Of a stretch of DNA of 64,000 bases, positions 35,004 to 47,000 are shown piece by piece. The notes under the pieces are model-generated. The model saw only the letters and a program-made list of their open reading frames with translations, made no database searches and was not told the DNA's origin. The DNA is from Branchiostoma floridae. Its lineage: Eukaryota > Chordata > Leptocardii > Amphioxiformes > Branchiostomatidae. Positions within the stretch are counted from its first letter, which is position 1; each line of letters starts with the position of its first letter. A program made the translations under genes and the position numbers. Where the stretch lies: assembly GCF_000003815.2 (NCBI RefSeq), contig NC_049988.1, positions 23,867,429-23,931,428 of the forward strand. The letters are read 5' to 3'.

Positions 35004-38000
35004 ATGTCGGTTCTAACGGTCGCGGTCATCGTCTGTTCTATGGTGGACGTAGGTGAGTGTTAACGGGTGAAAGTGAGTCGTTAAGAGCGAAAGTGAGGAA
35101 AGTTGTTGAGGTAGGGTTTAAGGACGTGGGAGGGGCGTAGGGTGGGTCTATGTTGTGATCTTGCCTAAACATGACCGTCATGGCGCGGACGTTTGCTTTG
35201 GATAGTTCAGTGCAACGAAAGTGACAGTTTGAGGACAACTTTCACTCTTGTAGTCTCTAATACCCTTAAAGAGGCATGATAAACTACAGCATTACAGTGT
35301 GTCAAATTTTCATGTAACAGCTCAATGCTATTTTTTCGTTGTATATCAACCGTTAGTCGCTTGGTTTATTGCAAAAATTAGCACAATAAAAGTCAGGGTT
35401 TTTATTTCAAAATAATCATGCAAAATCTCTATCAACAATGTTGCACAGATTGACTAAAAAGCGCCACATAAATGATGGGCCGTTTAGCAATGTTGGTTTG
35501 TGTAATCTTGGCGCCAAATATAGCTCTGCGCGGGGCCCGATGTAACCGGACACCACGCGACTCTCAGGGCGGTGACCGCGCGTCATTCCGCGGGGCCGAA
35601 TGTGCGGCTAAGAATAGAGGGATAATTGCGGCTAATGAAGGCGCGGACTGGTGGCACCACACGGACACATGCCGCGGGACGGGCTGAAGGGATCAGGTTA
35701 CACACGGGCGGGTCAGGTTACACGGACGGGTGGGCGCTAGGGTACTGGTGCGGACCACTGATTCTGGATTACCACTAAAATCACCGCAAGCAGATGTTTG
35801 GTAGAACATGTATTTTGTACGATCTTGTAATACACTCTCTCTCAAGATGACCCTATGACAAAAACACAGCTTGATAACAAATTGAGCATACTCATGTGAG
35901 TTTGGAAACAAAAACTTCCTTTTTGCTGATGACTTGTCCAATATTACCGCAAGATCATTAAAAAACCAGCACACACTTATAACAATTTGACTCGCTATAT
36001 ACGTTTGACATTCCCATTTCTAAATCTCTCAAAAGACCAAAAGAAGATACCACAGAAGAGATAATTAGATGACAGGCAATATCCTGTCAAACAGATGACT
36101 TATCTATATAATAAGGTATATTACTACTATTATCTTCAAGCAGAGGTGTAGCTGGTGTTTAAACATGTCTCATGGACACTTGCTCGGGAAGCAGATCCCA
36201 TATGCAATATACTGTGCCCTATCCGAAGGTTAAGAGTATGATATGATATGATACAATATGATATGATACGATAAGGTAGGATATGATATGGCATGTACGT
36301 TTTAACGCACTGAAAGTCTATCAAGTCAAACAAATGCCACATGAGAGGATGGGCAATCAGATTAAATGGATGGTGACCACAAAATCAGTCATGCGGACGA
36401 CTGGTTTTTATTACCAACAGAATGATACTCGTACAGTAGATGTGGACTAATTTTGAGCGCCTTTTTAGCTTTAAAGTGTTTGTTTTGTTTTCACCGCAAT
36501 TATTCAAAATGCCATACTATAAACACATGTAAAATCCCATATAAAATATAAAAGCATACATCTTACGAGAAAACTAAATTCTAACAAATGCTACTAATGA
36601 ATTAGGACTTACTCTAAGTTTCATCTGAAGTTTTCGTCAAATGAAATCCCATCTTCTTTCATATTGCCATTTAACAACACAGACGAACGTTCGTGGTAAT
36701 CTCCAAGCAGATGTTGTACTTCGGCTACAGTCTTTTTGAAACGTTTTTTAGTCGTTTTATCCTGCTTTAAGCTTTCTATTTTATACTCTTTCTTGATATC
36801 TCTCGACCTAACATCAACGAGTACAAGATAGTAAGTCCGCTAAAAACGACTAATAAACGTTTTAAAAAACACAGCCGGGGCCTAACTCTGCTTGGAGAGT
36901 ACTTTCAAGGTAAGGGTACATCTTATTGAAGAGTAATCCAATCGCATAAACGGCCCCTGAGCACACCATAAGTCACATCTGACGTTTCTCGCGGTACCTT
37001 ATGGTGCTTTGGGCATCTCTCCAGCTGTAAGCTGGGTGGATAGACAGTGTCCTTACCAGGCTGACTGGGAGGCTGCACTTTGTGTGTACAAGACATCTAT
37101 CGATTCAAATCATCGAATAGATTCATTACACACAATGGGGGTATACGGGATGTTTGTTCATTGCTTACTTGTGGAGGCAGTGGAAATTAAGGAGGGTTTG
37201 AAAAAGGGGGAAGAAAAGCAGAGAGACATGCCTCAAAACTCAGACATTAAGAACATTGTGTAGATATGATCATAGTCTTGTGAGATTCACGGATGCCTAT
37301 TTCTACCACTGCTACATTGTTAAATGACATACAAAATGTTAAACCCAACATCACTGAAATAGAATCTTACAGAAGACAACATATCAGGATCACAAAAGAC
37401 ATTCATTAGTCACTTGTTCATTTGCAATAAGCACAATAACATGAATTTGGAATACAGAACCTGTGCATTGATTAAAATACGATCTTGAACAAAGATTTTT
37501 TCATGGATGTTATTCAGAAAAAGATGCACTGAGACACATTCAACCCTTGACTGGATTACACTTTATGATATATTTTCCTAGATAATTACGTCGAAGCTCT
37601 TTTTGAAATGGGCCAGATGAATATTTCGCCAAATGGAATCCGACCAAGGCTAAGATACGAGCAAAGTATGACGTTTCTCTGGTTGCGTTATTGACGTTTG
37701 ATATCTAAGGGAGAATGGCTACAGTACGGTACCAATACTCTCCAAGCAGAGTTTAGGCTCCGGCAGTTTTTTTAACGTGTTTTTTTTTTTGTCGTTTTTA
37801 TCGGGCTTTCTATTTTGTCATTTTTCTTGAAGTACGCCAGCCAAACGCCAGGTTAGGATTTGACACAGCAAGATAAAATACAAAATAGAAAGCCCGATAA
37901 AAATGACTACAAAAATGTTTTAAAACAGCCGGAGCCTAACCTCTGCTTGGAGAGTAGGGTACCAAATCTGGAATCTGGGTCAGACAAATCTCAACATGAC

Positions 38001-41000
38001 GCCAGCCTTGTCTAATCACCAGGGTTCTGTTGTAAAGTTGATTTGATTTGAAAATGGCGAATGCAAATGTCGATTAATGGCGCAAGAGGGACAAGGAGGT
38101 AATAATCATCGAACTGTGTCTTTCGTTTCAATAAGGAAATTGTCATTGGTATGTTTGCTATTTGATTACCCATGCCATTGCTTTTTATATAGAGATTAAT
38201 TCATATTTTTTTGTTTTCATTTATACATGAGAAGCTCAAATCGGCCAGCTTTTCATTAAGGTCATGACGAAGGTAAGGGTCAGATAAAATATACCAGAGA
38301 TACAGATTACACCGAGTCCTAAAAATCTATCAACACATATCATTTCATATACATAGTACAAAAGGATATAGTATAGCGGAAGCTACTGTTTCATTTTTAT
38401 ACAAAAAATACATAGAAAATTGACAGATTTAAGCATTTTAAGCAAATTTAAGCAAATTGACAAATGTAAGCATTTTCTTAAAGATCTATATCTCTGAACC
38501 GTCTGATGGTTAAATAAAGTTAACCGAAGTGACTGAAGTGTCACTGGAATTATCTGTATGTCGGATACCTCCTCCAGGCAGTATAATAAGAAAGAGATCA
38601 GAATGTCTTGAATGTCTTGCGCCTTAAGATAAGTAAGAAGACATCCGCGAGATGCCGTGATCTTTTCCGACGCCTTTAATGTAAGAGGGGTCCCCTGTTA
38701 TACGAGTAGTTATCACCGGTTCATTTTCATACAAAAGAACATAGAAATTTGACAGAACAAAAATGTAGGCATTTTCTTAAAGATGCATATCGATCTTCTG
38801 CAGGTTTGAACAATTATGATGGTAAAGACACAACTGCTAGAAGTCTAAATAAAGTTAACCGAAGTGAATTCGGAACATATCTATAAGTTGGATGCCTCGT
38901 TCGGGCAGTATAATAAGAAAGAGATCAGAATGTCTTGAATGTCCTGCGTCTTAAGATAAGTAATAAGACATCCGTGAGATGCCGTGATCTTTTCCGACGC
39001 CTTTAATGTAACAGCGGTCCCCTGTTATACGAGTAGTTATGAAAATGTAGGCATTTTCTTACAGATGCATATCGATCTTCGGCAGGTTTGAACAGTTATG
39101 ATGGTAAAGAAGTAACTGTTAGAAGTCTAAATAAAGTTAACAGAAGTGAATACTGAACATATCTATAAGTTGGAAGCCTCGTTCGGGCAGTATAATAAGA
39201 AAGAGATCAGAATGTCTTGAATGTCTTGCGCCTGAAGATAAGTAATAAGACATCTGTGAGATGCCGTGATCTTTTCCGACGTCTTAAATCTAACCCTGCG
39301 GTTCCCTGTCATCATAGTTATCACCGGAATAGCGGACTGATTAAGGTTGTGTTATTATCCGTCATCTGTGGGACGGCCAGACGGGTCCATCTGCTCTTAT
39401 TTACACTAGATAACTTGGTTAATGAGGGTCTTACATGATAACCATATAGGTTAATAAGCATGGATTATGAGACATCAAAGAGATTGGCATTGGATTGTGG
39501 CGCGGCACGACATTGGACGGCAATGGATGGTGCAGCCCAACCCTCCTCTTCTACTACACTTACCCCCCCCCCCCCATCCATGCACATTTGGAGTTTTATT
39601 CTGTGTAGTACTTACAAGAACACATCTAAATCTTCATATACAGTCTCCCCGATGGACGGTTTTGAGTTGTAGGCTGTGTAGTTGCTAGTGAGTAAACTTT
39701 TTTCCAAGACAACACTTATAATGACTTTAAACGATGTAAATTGTATTTCTGTTATATACTTTGTCTGACCCTTGCCTCTTCCCTCATGACTTCAATGAAA
39801 AGCGGCTTGCGGGCCGATTTGAGCAGTCATGAATAAACAAAGATTCAAACAAAACAGAAACACAAACAAGAACACGACGTCTAGCCTGGAATGTCAAGAA
39901 TCAAACTCGCGACCCCTCGATATCTCGCGTCATCAAACCTAAGCACTCAACCATCCGACGCCACTTATCTGTACTAGATAAGATATCGATGATTAATGAG
40001 CATGCAGCATGTCTCATCGTCCAAATGGACTCATCATCCTGGACCGGTATCTGATACTGATGATGACATTTGATTCACATATGGTTGCCTCTATGTGCAA
40101 AATTCGTCATCATTAATTTCAGGTGACTGAAATAAAATTTACTCATTAGGGACAGATGATGTATAAATGTGGAAATTCTCATCCTCTTTTTAACAAGAAA
40201 GCCCAGTCCCCTCACCCTTTACAACAGCGTGTAACATATGGTTGAGTGACATCATTAAAATGGGCTCATAAGAGTGACTTAATATCTCAAAATAATGAAA
40301 TTGTTTAGGTATGGCAACCGTAATTTGAAATATCACCCCGATGTATGTCCGAGATAACTGAAATTTATTGATGATTACAAATATTACAAATAGTATATAA
40401 ACTTGGAAGACAAAGTCCATTCCTCCCCATCCACTGCCTGCTGCCCCTACCAAGGTACCAGGTACCAATATGCACAACTATATATATAGAGAGGGGGGTG
40501 AGAGAGACAGAGGGACACAAAGACAGAGAGACAGACATAGAGAGAGAAAGAGAGAGAGAGAGAGGGGGAGAGAGAGACAGAGAGACAGGCAGAGAGAGGG
40601 AGAGAGAGAGAGGGAGGGAGAGAGGGGAGAGAGGAAGAGAGGGAGAGAGACATAGAGACAAGCAGAGAGAGGGAGGGAGAGAGGGAAAGAGGGAGAGAGG
40701 GAGAGAGGGAGAGAGGGAGAGAGGGAGAGAGGGAGAGAGGGAGAGAGGGAGAGAGGGAGAGAGGGAGAGAGGGAGAGAGGGAGAGAGGGAGAGGGAGAGA
40801 GATTTCAAATACATCGTGTCCACAAGCAACATGGCCTTGACTTTCCTACCGCGAGAATTTCAACCCTCTGCATATATTTAGCTGAGCGCCATCAGGCCAA
40901 CGGGTCGGGACTCGAACTCGCGACCTCCAGGTTAGGTTAAACAGGACTGTAAACCACCACAACAAGCGCGTTGCCGAACACATGTAGTGATATAGACCTC

Positions 41001-44000
41001 TACCGAGCCATACCCTGTGGCGATTCCTTCGCACGAAACCCGATAATCCTCCAAACTATGTAGCAGTATCACAGTAATGTAGCGTTATCGTGGTGTGTAT
41101 CGGTGTGATATGCTTCTGTAGCGGTCCCCAAGGAACGAATTTGTAACATGTTGCACGTTTGACCCCTGAAGGACAGGGGTGTGCCGGAGAAATGCTACAC
41201 TTCACGAGAGAAACTGTACCCCAAATGCGTGCTGAGGGTGTTTGTAGTTTGTAAACAGAAACTACAAGATGGATCAAATGGCAGACTTGGTTATCATTTC
41301 AATGTTACTAATGATACTATAGACTGTACGTCTACCGGTGTAGTAGTGACATGTAGCAATGGCAGATGCAACAAGTTTGCTACATGTTCTTTATCTGGCT
41401 TCTAGAGGTTACACGAGATGACACCATGTGGTGAGCGTTCATAGCTTGTAAACAGAAACCGACGAATGGTTTGAATATCGTTTAGATTTAACTGATGACG
41501 CCATAAACTATTTACATGTGGCGGTTTAACTGTGACATTTATGATTAGTAATGACAAATACAACAGGTTTGCTACATGTCCTTCATTTGACTTCTAAATA
41601 ACAAAAAAAATGTACAGTCGATGAGAGAAACTTAATCCCAAATCCGTGTGGTGAGTGTTTATGGTGCGTAAATGGAAACTTTTAGAAGGTTCAACTTTCC
41701 GACTACCAGTCTGGAACTGTCGCGTGAAACCCACAGCTGTGAACAGGGTGTGATGCATGTATCATTACATACATCTATGTCGCAAACTTATCCAGGTTTG
41801 TAATGAAGCCAGCGGACGAAACAAATGTTCAGCTATTTATGTGTACCGAAAAGTCATACTTTAAATGATGCACAAAAACGGAAATATAAATTGGACTGCT
41901 ATGCACATTTCATGATACATGTATATCGCAAGCTCGTCCGATTTTAAAAGGTATATACATAGCCAATATGTTACGAAAGAAACAAGATATTTACAATGTT
42001 TTTATGTGTCAAATTGCTATATAAACTACCCTGTAGAAAATAAATTATGAGAAATGGGAAATTAGAATGAATAGGACAGCTACGCCACAAAGCATGTGAC
42101 CGTGTCCCAGATGACAAATCCTGGCGCGTCAAAAAGGTTTGAAACTTACCAATAGACAATAGTAAATGGGCATCTGAATCATTCTTTACGGTGCAGGACA
42201 GTTTGGTATACCTCATGCATATCTCTATAGGTTTATCCCTCTCTGATCGTACTCTGGTTTTTTTAAACCCTCCTAAATGAACATTGACGAAATGGAACGT
42301 TCGAAATATTTCGTATATCTGGAATAGTGAACAATTAGATAAGATATAAGTGATGGAAATAGAAAATGAAGATAAACAAAACAGCTGGTTCTGGTGGTGA
42401 TATATCGCTACATATGTTGCAATTCATCAGATCATGTTTCAAATATCCTGGGGCGAGCTGATTCTCTTAACTTAGTCTGGGATTGGCACCAAACCTTGAA
42501 GCCCCGAATGATGCAAACAAATCTTCAAAAGGCACCCCTTCCAAAAAGGCCTCTTTTCATTTCTTAGGAACACGTACATTTGACCGTCGTTTCATTCAGG
42601 TTGTGAATTCTATATAGGTACAGATGCTGCACATTACCAGCTTATATTTCATTTGCCCTTGGGATGGCTACATTTCACAACATTCATCTGGTACAGAAAC
42701 GGATACGTTCATATTTTCAACAAACCGTCATTCACAAAACTCATGCTCTCAATCCTCATAATACTAAAGCAAGAACTAATAGTGCTCTCTCTTGAATGTC
42801 TTTGCATACAATTGTAAACACATATTTTTTGCGCCAGTGGAACTAACATGTACGATAGATAGCATTTATTCATTCTTTAGACCAGCCCGCTCGACATAAT
42901 TGAAACAACAACACAAATATAAAGCGATGTACATATATATATGTGTAACTCCTACTTTTGTTGCAAATCTAGTGGGGCCGGCTTTATTTTTTCTTTGAAG
43001 GCAACCCGCTAGAATTCGGACGAAACAGCAACATATAAGTAAATAAGATATTCACATTTCTTCTCAAGTGAGCAACCGGTGCACCCTTTTAACTCAGATT
43101 ACAGCCATGTGTCACAAATATGTTGCACTTTCTACCGTCATGTGTCACAAATATGTTGCACTTTCTATCTCATGTTTCACGTCCCCTGTGGAGAACTCTG
43201 GCTCATATGTTAGTCTGGAGTTGAAATTAACACCCTGATCCCTGCTGCTGGATACCACAAACAGTATTTCACATGTATCAGTGGCTGCGAAACGTGGGTA
43301 GTTGATACACAGTTTAATTGATAAGACATATATGCCAAAAGCAGTTACTCAAGCAACTAGATATCATTTTCCAAAATCATGTCTAGTTGCTTGAGTAACT
43401 GCTTTTTGGCATATCTTATTACCTGGATGTCTTATCTTCATCGACGGATAAGGCATATACATTGAAGCAAGATGCACTACAGTTGTTGAAAAATGAAACA
43501 GGATATCGTCTGGACAATATTACCTGTATGTCTGCTGATGTGTTCTTCTTTTTTGTCTTCTGTCTGGAGCCGAACAGAGTTTAGAACTACCGTAAACCAG
43601 TCAGAGCTTACAACTTACTGCTGTTGTTGAAAACATGAAACAGGATATCGTCTGGACAATACTGTAAATGCAGAAATGTTCGCGGCGGCCGCTTCACCGC
43701 GAATTTAAAACCACCGCGAAAAGTCCATTTTCCAGCTACCGCGAAATTAAATCCCCGCGAACTTAAGTGCATTTACAGTATTACCTCTATGTCTGCTGAT
43801 GTGTTCTTCTTTTTTGTGTTCTGTCTGGAGCCGAACAGAGCTTAGATATGCCGTGAACCAATCAGAGCTTAGAACTGCATCAGCAAATTGATATGTATAA
43901 ATATGACCAAGATAGCAAGAACATGCATTTCTTCTCGCACACAACACTGTATAGTGCGGGCCTAGAAATCTATGCGAGTAGCTTGACAAAAGGCTACAGG

Positions 44001-47000
44001 GAAAACCATTCTCTTGAAGATGTTGCCTTTCTAGTTATAATGTCTACGTGGCAACGAAAAGTGAGGATTGAACCACGTTTCAGCCGAAATGCCATGATCA
44101 TGAAAACAACACAAACCGTTAATAATGTACAATGAAAGATGATATTGTCTGTACCACTTGACGCTATGTTCATAACCCAGTCTGGCTTAGTTAAGCCCAG
44201 TCTGAACCACTACTACTTCCTATTGGCTGCTGGAGAAATAGAAGAAATTGGCCAAATAGACAGAATGGTACTAGTATGGCGGACGAGTTAGCCGACCATA
44301 TGGGGTACATTCTGTTACTCAGGGACTCTGTGTATTTATGTCATACCTGTGACGCGAAAACGTGAGGATTTAATGCACGTTTTGGTCGATGAGCCATAAA
44401 AGCAATACAAACCGTTAACATTAATGCTGGACAATGACATGTGATATTGTCTGGACCATCTTGCCTCTATGTTTATAACCCAGTCTGGCTTAGTTAAGCC
44501 TGGTCTGAGCCGCTACCAGACCCTATTGGTTGCTGTGAAATAGAAGAAATTGGCCAAATAGACAGAATGGTACTAGTATGCCATACAAAATTAGACGGCC
44601 ATATGGGGTACATTTTGTTACTCAGGGAGTCTGTATTTATTTATTCATCTCAAAACGGGTGGGTGGCCCCTAGAACTTTTGAATTTTCCAAGGGTGCCCA
44701 CCATACATGTAAAACAAACTATTCACCTAGAGTTAAGACACCAGTGGACAACATACAATACATCACATAAAAACTGAAGCGTCATAAACAAAATCAGTGC
44801 CCATTTCACCAAGGAGACCAGATAAAACCTCCTCCTTGATTTCACAGTCGCAAACGTTCGAAGGTCAAACTCAAAACGTCAAAGATGGAGATTTTATGTC
44901 ATAGGTCAAGGTGCTACATATGTCACGTGGCAGCTTTAAACTGTGGAAGGTAACCTACGGAGTTAGGTAGAGACTGATGAAAGCTAACCTATTGGACTTA
45001 TGTCAAAACAGTGTTTTTATATTGTATACTATTTAAAATCTCTTTATAAGCCGCTCTATTACACATAAATAGTGAAACGTGAAGGACGGTTCCTGACAGA
45101 CACGTAAACATGACAGAACACACCGTACATAGGAAGGACGCTACTCTGGTGAACCCAGTCGAGAATTACTTATGAAAACATAGGAACCTTTATAATGAAT
45201 AAATAGACAAGGTTTTGCGTGTTTTATATAATTTTATCGGTGATTTGAAACACCATTTTGTTTTGTCACTTTTGAAACACTATTCAGTTTAAAGTAGAGA
45301 TAGCAAGAGGACCAGTAAACATATAAGAAACCCTAGTCCGGATGACCCCCATGTTTCACCCTTCCTACCGCTGGCCCACAGTAATGTCAGGAATGGGAAC
45401 CATGGCGGTGGTGTCTGCTGTGGGTAGTCTCTACCGGGCTCTACAGGGCGGGCGGAAATAGTAGAAATTGCCAAATAGACCAACTTGTATTTATACGGTT
45501 GCAATAGTGCAATGGCCGAGTGGGTTGAGTGTTCGCCTTCCATTAAATGTTGTACTATATAAGGAGGGTTTAACAACCTTCTAAGTCTTAGAATAATCCT
45601 CCAGTAAGGTGTGTGTACGTCTGTGAATACCATGATAATTCAGACTTTGTTGTTTCAAGTCTGCGAAGTGGTATACTGAATAAAGATTTCAAAGATTTCC
45701 ATTCGGTAGGTCTTGAGTTCGATCCCCGACCGACAAGAGACTTTAAACACACATCAATACCAATGGACTAGCTAGCCCCCTGTTGTAGTGGCTTGCACAA
45801 TTGTTTGGAGCAAGGGCTAAAGAAATGGATATGGGCACCACCCCTTAGCATTTGTTACAGGTGTATGGGCAACTTTAACTTTTTAACGTAACTTGTATAC
45901 CAGAGGAGTTAGAGGGTCTAAGTTACCGTATATTGTCCAGTCTATTGGCTCAATATGTTCTATATCCAGTGATCTATGGATTCTTTATTTAGGCTCCGCT
46001 GTTCTCAGTACGGACAACACAGGCTTGTTTCATGTTCGTCCATACTGCTACAATTGTTTATGTAGTCACGGCTGACCTACTATTAAACCTGTAACCAAAC
46101 CAGTGGTTCATTCTTAGAACAGTTGGCCTTTTGGCCTACGAAACCAATACACAATACAAAGCGTTGAGTGCGTTGTCAGGCACCTAAATATGACTGTTCA
46201 CGTATCTTTTCCTAGGTCTGGAATCCAGTCATTGTCTTCAAATCATTTAAGATATTAATTCGTATAGAACCTGCTCTCCGAAAGATTACTTCAGTCTCAC
46301 TGATGAAAGATAACGGATGTTGTCTGATACGTCTGACTGTTTCCAAAACCATGTACAAATGCTTGAGTAATTGCTATTTGTTGTATCTTACTCCCTGGAT
46401 ATCTAATCTTCACTCACACTCACTCAGTCCCACAGCTGGTAGCCGTAGGGGCATTGAGTCTGTCCACAAAATGAAGGTTTTCCACTTCTGACGGTCGTCA
46501 GCCAATCTGGTCAGCCAATCTGGGCCGTCGTCCTTCCTGACGACTCCTTGACGTCGCTGATCCATGTTCCTTAAATCTGCTTTTTCTTGTAGGAATGCGT
46601 GTGCCAAAGTTCCTTTCCATCTAGTCTAGCATTCATCAAAATATAATTGTAAAACATTCTCTCTCTCTCGCTACAGGACTATCGCAAACGGGGGCAAGTG
46701 AGCGGCTCATGTCCGACCTTTTTGACGTTTATCACAAGTTTCCCCGGCCCGTGAAGAACATTACGGACAAAGTCACCGTCAACTTTGGAATTTCTTTATC
46801 TCAACTTATTGATATGGTAAGTGTTGCATAGGAAAGACTATCTTCACCATGTATTCCGTCTGCCTACTTGTTGTTTCAAGTACGCACGTACAATACAGTA
46901 GAAGCCAGTTAATTGCACAACGGTTAATCGCACACTTCTGTTAGTAGCATGGAATCCTCAAAGCCCATGGTGGTGCGGTGTAGTTGGATAACTTCGCTTT

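Larger units (their letters stand above)
35053..46676 (+). other. First intron of nAChR gene B (11.6 kb), repeat-filled
   Basis: Bounded by the GTGAGT donor after the signal-peptide exon and the CGCTACAG acceptor before exon 2. Contents: MITEs at 36697-36901, 37736-37956 and 43662-43778; a three-unit repeat at 38460-39320; a GA microsatellite at 40487-40802; tRNA-like pieces at 39893-39965 and 40895-40985; a ~210-bp repeat at 41190-41690; duplications at 43.5-44.6 kb; and a disrupted SINE at 45505-45755. No nested gene is recognised. Confidence 0.7.

Noticed and set aside
40365-40881. Open frames over 125 codons on both strands
   Set aside because: Produced by the GGGAGA purine repeat.
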